The notes beneath the pieces are model-generated. The model did no database searches. It was not told the DNA's origin and saw nothing but the letters and a program-made list of their open reading frames with translations. Shown one piece after another: positions 58,346 to 64,000 of a DNA stretch of 64,000 nt. Origin of the DNA: Paenibacillus_T sp033239625 (GTDB lineage Bacteria; Bacillota; Bacilli; Paenibacillales; Paenibacillaceae); NCBI RefSeq assembly GCF_033239625.1, contig NZ_BTCK01000022.1, positions 1 to 64,000 of the forward strand. Direction: 5' to 3'. Numbering within the stretch: position 1 is the first letter of the stretch; each line of letters starts with the position of its first letter. Made by a program: the position numbers and the translations under genes.

Positions 58346-60769
58346 ATGACACCAACGAATCAGTTGATTATTCCATATAAGGATCATCTCGATCATTTGC
58401 AGGCTGAGTTCGCCAGATTGGATGCGCTCATCCGGATCGAGATGGAGCGGATGGCGATTCGAGAGGAAGCGCAGGACGAATTGACCCGGAACTATCCGGG
58501 ATTGGCGCTGACGCGCGAGGAGATGCTGCGGCTGCTGGATGAAGGCGGCGGCCGCGAGCAGAGTCAGGCATCGCAGGCGCGTTCGCGTCTGTCGCAATGG
58601 GAGGAGCCGCTTCGCGCTCTGGAAGAGGAACTCGAGCAGCGATGCAAGGCGAGCGAGGAGCTTGGCATGCTGCTTCCCCTCCGCCGCATTGCGGTCAGCT
58701 TCCGCCTCACTCCGTATGAACGGGACTGCCTATTAGTCGCTATTGCCTTGCAGGTGGATATCAAATACGGGAAGCTGTTCGGGTTTCTGCAGGATGACGC
58801 GACGAACCAGCGGCCAACCGTATCGTTAACGATGCGCCTGGCAGGAGACGACGATGGGGATCCCCGTCGGCTGCTTCGCAGCTGGCTTCCAGGAGGCGCA
58901 CTTCGGGAGCATCGACTCGTTACGCTGGGCAATCGGCCTATTGATGAACACGCGAGCGTGCTGGCAGCCGCCATCATCAAGCCGGATGAAGGGATAACCC
59001 AGTATGTGCTGCAGCCGGAGCTATTGGACGCGCGGCTTCGCCAATCGGTTTCACTGCTGGAGGCGGGTGAATCCGCTCTCATGCGCAGTGTAGGCAGCAC
59101 CTCGTTCGACGGGGGGGAGGTGGACAATGCGGCACAAGGGCTTGCGGCTGTGCTTATAGGGAGAAAACAACAATGGGCGGAGCGTCGGCACAGCCTTGAC
59201 TCGATTCGAACGGGGCAGCGAACGGACAAGTCTGTCTCATCCTCTCTGCCGTTCGAAGCGAAGGCGAATGAGCGAGTCGACGCGGTAGACGACTCGGGTT
59301 CAATTACGTTTCTCTTGCATGGGCCGGCGGGATCAGGCAGAGCGGAATTAGCGGCAGAAGCCTGTGCAAGGGCAGGCGTTACGATGCTGTTGGCGGATGT
59401 GAGCAGGATGGCGGAGGACTCGGCGGGGCTTGCATCGACGCTTCAACTGCTATGCCGTGAGGCGGCGCTTCGGCATGCGGTAATCGGGCTTCAGCACGCA
59501 GATCTGCTGAATGCACGAGAGGAGCCGGGGGTGTTCTGGCGGATTGTACACGGTTATCAAGCAAGCGCGGCAGGCACTGTGCTGCTAATGAGCGAGGAAC
59601 ATTTGGTTCCTGCACCATCTGCCTCCTATAACATCCCGATCGTAGAAATCAGCTTTCAGCTTCCTTCCGTCCGCGAGCGTGCAGCGCTATGGCAGCTGTA
59701 TGCTCGGCAATGGAGGGGCACGCTGGATCAATCCGTGAACTGGCTTGCCATTGCCGAGCAGTACAAATTGACGGAGGGCTCGATTCGCGAAGCGTGGAAG
59801 CTGGCGAACGCATTGGCGGAGTGGCGTACTGCGCGTACAGCCAGCTCGAACGAGGCGGCTGCAGATCGTCCGCTTGTCCTTGAACCGACCCTGACAGCGG
59901 ATGATATCCGAGAAGCATGCAGACGGCAGAAGCAGCATCGGCTTGGCGACATTGCGACGCGAATCGTCCCGCAGTGCCGGGTGGAGCAGCTCGTGCTGCC
60001 GCCGGATCAGCTGAGGCGCATTCGTCAAATCATCAGCCAGCTGCATAACCGCCACCAAGTGCTGACGGAGTGGAATTTTCACGGGAAGCTGTCGCGGGGC
60101 AAAGGGACGAATGTGCTGTTCGCCGGTCCGCCGGGAACGGGCAAAACCATGGCGGCGGAGGCGATCGCAGGCGAGCTCGGGCTGGATCTGTACCGGATCG
60201 ACCTGTCCCAGATCATAAGCAAGTACATCGGCGAGACGGAGAAGAACTTGCGCCGCCTGTTCAGCGAGGCCGAGCACAGCAATGCGGTTCTGTTGTTCGA
60301 TGAGGCGGACGCCTTGTTCGGCAAGCGCTCGGAAGTGAAGGATTCCCATGATCGCCATGCCAACACCGAGATTGCTTATTTGCTGCAGAAGATGGAGGAA
60401 TACGAGGGCATGTCCATTCTCGCGACCAACCTTCAGCACAACATGGATGAAGCGTTCGCGCGGCGGATGGCATTCCGCATCGAGTTTCAAATTCCCGACG
60501 AGGAGCATCGCTATCGGCTGTGGCAGTCGATGTTTCCGCCGGAATCGCCGCGCGCCGCCGATATCGACTTTCCGTATTTGGCCCGCCATCTGCGCTTGTC
60601 GGGCGGCAGCATCAAGAACGCCGTGCTGACGGCTGCGTATTTGGCTGCGGGGGAGGGAACTGCCATCGGCATGCGCCATATGATCGCGGCTGTGAAGCAG
60701 GAGTTCGATAAGCTTGGCAAGCTGTGCCTGCGGGAGGATTTTGGCCCGTATTATGACTGGATTACTTAA
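58346..60769 (+). CDS. AAA+ ATPase of a contractile injection system (Afp15-like)
   Basis: An 807-residue protein, first gene of the eCIS operon. The C-terminal AAA+ domain is intact: Walker A GPPGTGKT at 594-601, Walker B with D652-E653 (LLFDEADALFGKRSEVKDSH), sensor 1 LATN and the arginine-rich FARRMAFRIEF. An earlier domain is degenerate: GPAGSGRA at 326-333 has Arg in place of the Walker Lys, so it probably does not hydrolyse ATP. The N-terminal 300 residues are helical and characteristic of CIS-associated ATPases. It likely aids particle assembly or protein loading. GGAGA precedes the ATG. Confidence 0.9.
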   Translation: MTPTNQLIIPYKDHLDHLQAEFARLDALIRIEMERMAIREEAQDELTRNYPGLALTREEMLRLLDEGGGREQSQASQARSRLSQWEEPLRALEEELEQRCKASEELGMLLPLRRIAVSFRLTPYERDCLLVAIALQVDIKYGKLFGFLQDDATNQRPTVSLTMRLAGDDDGDPRRLLRSWLPGGALREHRLVTLGNRPIDEHASVLAAAIIKPDEGITQYVLQPELLDARLRQSVSLLEAGESALMRSVGSTSFDGGEVDNAAQGLAAVLIGRKQQWAERRHSLDSIRTGQRTDKSVSSSLPFEAKANERVDAVDDSGSITFLLHGPAGSGRAELAAEACARAGVTMLLADVSRMAEDSAGLASTLQLLCREAALRHAVIGLQHADLLNAREEPGVFWRIVHGYQASAAGTVLLMSEEHLVPAPSASYNIPIVEISFQLPSVRERAALWQLYARQWRGTLDQSVNWLAIAEQYKLTEGSIREAWKLANALAEWRTARTASSNEAAADRPLVLEPTLTADDIREACRRQKQHRLGDIATRIVPQCRVEQLVLPPDQLRRIRQIISQLHNRHQVLTEWNFHGKLSRGKGTNVLFAGPPGTGKTMAAEAIAGELGLDLYRIDLSQIISKYIGETEKNLRRLFSEAEHSNAVLLFDEADALFGKRSEVKDSHDRHANTEIAYLLQKMEEYEGMSILATNLQHNMDEAFARRMAFRIEFQIPDEEHRYRLWQSMFPPESPRAADIDFPYLARHLRLSGGSIKNAVLTAAYLAAGEGTAIGMRHMIAAVKQEFDKLGKLCLREDFGPYYDWIT

Positions 60770-60783
60770 GGGAGGGCTGCGCA

Positions 60784-61368
60784 TTGGCAGCGGATACTGC
60801 TATCGCCGATGTTGGCGATTCCCTTCTTCGGCTGCTGCGGGAAGGCATGAGCGACTTGGTTGCACCTAACTCCATCGTCTTGCTGTCGCCTGCAGACGTC
60901 GAAGGACAGAACGTCAGCCTGACGCTGTTTCTGTACTACATTGCGGAAAACCCGCATTTGAAAAACCAGTCTTCCCCCTATGCGGATGATCGGGGCAAGC
61001 CTCCGCTAGCGCTCGATTTGTACTATATGCTGACCGCCTACACCTCCGTGCAGGACATTACGCAGAAGACGCTCGAGGAGCAGCGCGTCCTCGGACGCGC
61101 CATGCGGCTGCTGCATGACAACAGTCTGCTGTACGGCTCGCGGCTGCAAGGTTCGCTGCGCGGCAGCGACGAAGTGCTGCATGTGTCGCTTAACCCGCTC
61201 GCGCTGACGGAGCTGACTTCGATCTGGCACGCGATTCCGAAGCAGCACTACAGGCCTTCGATCGGCTATGTCGTCTCGCCTGTGCTGCTTCGTTCCGATC
61301 CGGACGCGAGCGCCGTTCCTGTACGCAGCCGGAAGCTTACCTTTGGCGAGAGCGGGGTGGAGCTATGA
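60784..61368 (+). CDS. DUF4255 (Pvc16-like) tail terminator protein
   Basis: A 194-residue protein of the DUF4255/Pvc16_N family: IADVGDSLLRLLREGMSDLV at the start, VSLTLFLYYIAENPHLKNQS, PPLALDLYYMLTAYTSVQDI and ALTELTSIWHAIPKQHYRPS. In Afp and PVC particles its relative (Afp16/Pvc16) caps the tube-sheath end and sets length. The start is TTG 60784 following AGGGAGGG, 14 bp after the ATPase stop. It overlaps the next gene by four bases. Confidence 0.92.
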   Translation: MAADTAIADVGDSLLRLLREGMSDLVAPNSIVLLSPADVEGQNVSLTLFLYYIAENPHLKNQSSPYADDRGKPPLALDLYYMLTAYTSVQDITQKTLEEQRVLGRAMRLLHDNSLLYGSRLQGSLRGSDEVLHVSLNPLALTELTSIWHAIPKQHYRPSIGYVVSPVLLRSDPDASAVPVRSRKLTFGESGVEL

Positions 61369-62210
61369 GCGACCCTTCGATGAAAGGGATACCAGAATCC
61401 TTCGTATCGCGCGTTGCGGCCGCCATTCGCCCCGTCGACGGTTTGTCCCCGGGAGGGGTGCCGATCGGAAGCTTGACGGTAACGCTCAGCGGAGTGGAAC
61501 GACCGCCGATTCGCAATCGCGGAGGCTGGTATGTGTTCCCTGATCTGCCGGACGGGACTTATACGCTTCATATTCAGTCGGGGCTCTATCGAGATGTGCA
61601 GCAGCAAGTGAACGTTGCTGGTCTGGAGCCAGTCGCGCTGGACGTAAAGCTTCAGCCTGCGTGCTCCTATCCGTTTCCCGGCCATGCGACGCTCCTTCGC
61701 GGCCTTGTCCAGCTGCCTGCGCAGAAGCCGGCAGTCGGAGCCTTCGTCGAAGCGGAGGTGCTGCAGCCGGAGAGTGCTTATACGGCATCGCTTGGCGAGC
61801 CGGCAGGAGCGGGCGATACCGTCTTGAAGCTCGGCGGGTTGTCAGCAGGCAGCATTCCGCCGGGCAGCGTCTTGCTGCTCAAGGATTCGAACGCCGGCCG
61901 GCTGGAGTATGTTCGACTGGCGTCAGTCCTGCCAGCTGATCCGGCTAAGGATGGCTACAACCTCACGGAGCCCGTTCGATATCCCCATATCGCGGGGACG
62001 CCTGCTTATGCCGCCAAGCCCGTGAATACGATCACCGCATCCGCGGATGGCAGAGGCGAGTTTGTGCTTGCCCTTGGCAGTCTGTCACTGCCCAAAGCGT
62101 TCGTTGCGATGAGCTTTGCACTTGACGGCTTCCAGCATATCCACAGGGATATTCAGTGCGAGGAAGGCCGAACGACATCGCTCGGCGTTCTGACACTGTT
62201 GTCTATATAG
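61365..62210 (+). CDS. carboxypeptidase-regulatory-like protein of the eCIS operon
   Basis: A 281-residue beta-rich protein. The first ~110 residues form a carboxypeptidase-regulatory/transthyretin-like sandwich (LTVTLSGVERPPIRNRGGWY, VFPDLPDGTYTLHIQS). A second part follows (AGDTVLKLGGLSAGSIPPGS) and the end repeats the sandwich theme (SADGRGEFVLALGSLSLPKA, FALDGFQHIHRD). No signal peptide. Such proteins are often found beside DUF4255 and sheath genes in eCIS loci; a structural or surface-decorating role is likely but unproven. ATGA overlap with the DUF4255 gene. Confidence 0.8.
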   Translation: MSDPSMKGIPESFVSRVAAAIRPVDGLSPGGVPIGSLTVTLSGVERPPIRNRGGWYVFPDLPDGTYTLHIQSGLYRDVQQQVNVAGLEPVALDVKLQPACSYPFPGHATLLRGLVQLPAQKPAVGAFVEAEVLQPESAYTASLGEPAGAGDTVLKLGGLSAGSIPPGSVLLLKDSNAGRLEYVRLASVLPADPAKDGYNLTEPVRYPHIAGTPAYAAKPVNTITASADGRGEFVLALGSLSLPKAFVAMSFALDGFQHIHRDIQCEEGRTTSLGVLTLLSI

Positions 62211-62246
62211 CAATCGTTATTTTATTCATTCAAGGAGGAAATGACC

Positions 62247-63785
62247 ATGCCGGAATATTTGTCCCCAGGCGTATATGTGGAAGAAATCGAGATCGGCAGC
62301 AAACCCGTAGAGGGCGTATCGACCAGCACGGCGGGATTTCTAGGCGCAGCAGAGCGAGGACCGACTAAGCCGCAATTCGTCACGAGCTGGCTCGAGTTTC
62401 AGCGCAAGTTCGGCAGTTACACGGACGCATCGTATTTGCCTTACGCGGTGCAGGGCTTCTTCGATAACGGCGGTCAACGCGCGTACATTGCGAGAGTCGT
62501 AAGCAAGGATGCTGTCACCGCGCAAAAGACGCTCACGAGCGATGAAGATGACGCACTGCAAGTATCCGCAATTGGCGAAGGCGATTGGGGCAACAGGATC
62601 GCCGTCAAAGTAGCGGCAGGATCGTCAGGTGCGGGGACGTTCAAAATCTCGGTCTTCTATTGGAAGAAGCTGCCGAAGACGCTGTACGACCCGGAAGCCG
62701 ATTCGAAGACGCTGCCTCGTCCGTCTGCCGTAGAGCAGTATGACAACGTTACGATCGATCCGGATTCCTCGGATTATTACGAGAAGAAAGTCAATCTCAG
62801 CTCCAACCTTATTCGTCTTGGAGCCGCTCCAATCAAGCCGGTGCTGCTGCCGGATGCGAGCGCGATCGCTTACCTGACGGGCGGCGACGATTTCGGAGGC
62901 ACGGAAACGAAGCTTGTGTTGGCTGACTTCATCCGCAGCGATACGGATCAGCCTGGCCAGCGCAAAGGGTTGACGGCGCTCGATGGAATCGATGATATCT
63001 CCCTGCTCTACTCGCCGAACGCATTGGCTGTCAACGGGCTTGCACAGGCGCTGATCTCGCATAGCGAGCAGTTGAAGGATCGGTTCGTCGTGCTCGACTC
63101 CGAGTCTCAGAAGAAAGTCGATGAGCTGAAGCCGCGCGATGATATCGAAGATACGAAGTATGCTGCTTTCTATTACCCATGGGTGAAAGTTATTAATCCA
63201 GATACTGGCATGCAGCAGACAATCCCGCCGGGCGGACACGTTCTTGGTCTATATGCACGGACGGACGTCGAACGCGGCGTACATAAGGCGCCGGCTAACG
63301 ATACGCTCCGCGGCGTCGTCGATCTGGAGTTCCAGATTACGAAGGGCGAGCAGGATATTCTCAATCCCAAAGGCGTCAACGTCATTCGAGCATTCCCGGG
63401 CCGCGGCATCCGCGTCTGGGGCGCCAGAACGCTGTCGAGCGATCCGCTCTGGAAATACGTGAACGTTCGCCGTCTGTTCATTTTCCTCGAGGAGTCGATC
63501 TACAATGGCACGCAGTGGGTCGTATTCGAGCCGAACGACGATAAGCTGTGGGCACGCGTAAGACGTACGGTCAACGAGTTCCTGACGCGCATCTGGCGCG
63601 ACGGAGCGCTCGTAGGCTCCAAGGCAGAGGAAGCCTTCTTCGTGAAGGTGGATCGTTCCACGATGACGCAGGACGATATCAACAACGGCAGGCTGATCGT
63701 GCTGATCGGCGTGGCTCCGGTACGTCCGGCCGAGTTCGTCATCTTCCGCATCGCGCAGCTGTCCGGCAGCGCCGACGCGCAATAA
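62247..63785 (+). CDS. contractile tail sheath protein
   Basis: A 512-residue sheath protein related to phage T4 gp18 and Afp2-4. The N-terminus MPEYLSPGVYVEEIEIGSKP, then VEGVSTSTAGFLGAAERGPT, is diagnostic; the middle is a variable surface domain (about 90-230) and the C-terminal core has GVNVIRAFPGRGIRVWGART, VNVRRLFIFLEESI and the final GVAPVRPAEFVIFRI. It polymerises round the tube and contracts to drive it outwards. GGAGG is eight bases before ATG 62247; the ATG at 62241 is too close. Confidence 0.95.
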   Translation: MPEYLSPGVYVEEIEIGSKPVEGVSTSTAGFLGAAERGPTKPQFVTSWLEFQRKFGSYTDASYLPYAVQGFFDNGGQRAYIARVVSKDAVTAQKTLTSDEDDALQVSAIGEGDWGNRIAVKVAAGSSGAGTFKISVFYWKKLPKTLYDPEADSKTLPRPSAVEQYDNVTIDPDSSDYYEKKVNLSSNLIRLGAAPIKPVLLPDASAIAYLTGGDDFGGTETKLVLADFIRSDTDQPGQRKGLTALDGIDDISLLYSPNALAVNGLAQALISHSEQLKDRFVVLDSESQKKVDELKPRDDIEDTKYAAFYYPWVKVINPDTGMQQTIPPGGHVLGLYARTDVERGVHKAPANDTLRGVVDLEFQITKGEQDILNPKGVNVIRAFPGRGIRVWGARTLSSDPLWKYVNVRRLFIFLEESIYNGTQWVVFEPNDDKLWARVRRTVNEFLTRIWRDGALVGSKAEEAFFVKVDRSTMTQDDINNGRLIVLIGVAPVRPAEFVIFRIAQLSGSADAQ

Positions 63786-63823
63786 TACGGCTTTATTAAT
63801 TACTCATTAGGGGGAAGCAAGCG

Positions 63824-64000
63824 ATGGCAACGGGTCAAAGAAAGGATCCTTACCGCAATTTCCGGTTCCGGGTTGAAATCGACGGCTTGCAGCAGGCAGG
63901 CTTTACGGACGTGTCCGGGTTCGATTCCACAGTCGATGTCGTCGAATACCGCGAAGGCAACGAGACGACAACGACGCGCAAGCTAAGCGGCTTGACCAAG
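63824..64000 (+). CDS. tail tube protein (gp19-like), cut by the window end
   Basis: The first 59 residues of a phage tail tube protein of the T4 gp19/Afp1-type family: DPYRNFRFRVEIDGLQQAGF, TDVSGFDSTVDVVEYREGNE and TRKLSGLTK, the conserved opening in which F-x-V-x-I-G and G-x-x-x-V-S-G-x are typical. It forms the inner tube of the injection particle. AGGGGGAAG lies upstream of the ATG, 38 bp after the sheath stop. The operon continues beyond the window. Confidence 0.93.
   Translation, partial: MATGQRKDPYRNFRFRVEIDGLQQAGFTDVSGFDSTVDVVEYREGNETTTTRKLSGLTK

Noticed and set aside
59687..60784. 365-codon minus-strand open frame opposite the AAA+ ATPase
   Set aside because: Antisense shadow; no motif, no RBS, and the plus strand carries clear Walker motifs.
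62247..64000. Sheath and tube genes considered as part of an ordinary prophage
   Set aside because: Upstream genes are CIS-type ATPase and DUF4255 rather than phage head or lysis genes; however, the window ends too early to exclude it fully.

Overview
The window looks like a chromosomal segment of a spore-forming, moderately high-GC Bacillota of the Paenibacillaceae (Paenibacillus or Cohnella type). This is inferred from strong AGGAGG ribosome binding sites, frequent TTG and GTG starts, many AraC-type regulators, YesM/YesN two-component pairs, family 1 sugar ABC transporters and dense intrinsic terminators. No rRNA, tRNA, integrase, transposase or CRISPR array was found. Genus-level assignment is inference.

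Region by region. 1-13.4 kb holds small regulatory and stress units: an MFS efflux pump divergent from an HxlR regulator, a frameshifted phzF gene, an unusual HTH-LamG-VOC fusion, a GNAT, an aldo/keto reductase followed by a MerR regulator, a protein with two MerR domains, an alpha/beta hydrolase, a DUF2332 protein, an OmpR-type two-component system, ywbE and an unknown protein. 13.4-14.1 kb is a repeat-rich intergenic stretch whose repeat families recur at 20.9-21.2 kb. 14.1-19.1 kb holds a 1300-residue multi-domain protein with a probable papain-like cysteine protease C-terminus, a 50-residue protein, and a Met/Pro/Gly repeat protein.

19.5-31.9 kb: an MFS pump, a membrane phosphoesterase, an FAH-family enzyme, then an azoreductase / HxlR / extradiol dioxygenase block resembling the YodB/CatR quinone-response systems of Bacillus. 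A TipA-type MerR gene flanked by two clusters of DnaA boxes follows, then a zinc-ribbon protein, a Nudix hydrolase, an orphan hisG, GyrI-like and VOC proteins, an alpha-alpha toroid protein and mqo with an upstream Fnr/Crp-like site. 32-42.8 kb: GH27 alpha-galactosidase with a convergent AraC gene, an extended ECF sigma factor, DUF1835, a methyltransferase, an APH-type kinase, a flavoprotein, an AraC regulator and a divergent, short pyruvate kinase.

43-52.7 kb is a coherent carbohydrate locus: YesM/YesN sensor-regulator, then YhcH, solute-binding lipoprotein, two permeases, ROK kinase, NanA-like lyase and NanE epimerase. This is best read as uptake and catabolism of sialic acid or a close relative. 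TetR, SDR, DUF3995 and an AraC plus GH4 alpha-galactosidase unit follow.

From 58.2 kb to the window end an operon begins with its own promoter: AAA+ ATPase, DUF4255 (Pvc16-like) protein, a carboxypeptidase-regulatory-like protein, contractile tail sheath and tail tube. This is the start of a phage-tail-like contractile injection system (eCIS). It is the most striking system here. The 1300-residue protein at 14.1 kb is an undescribed second candidate; a link between the two is speculation.
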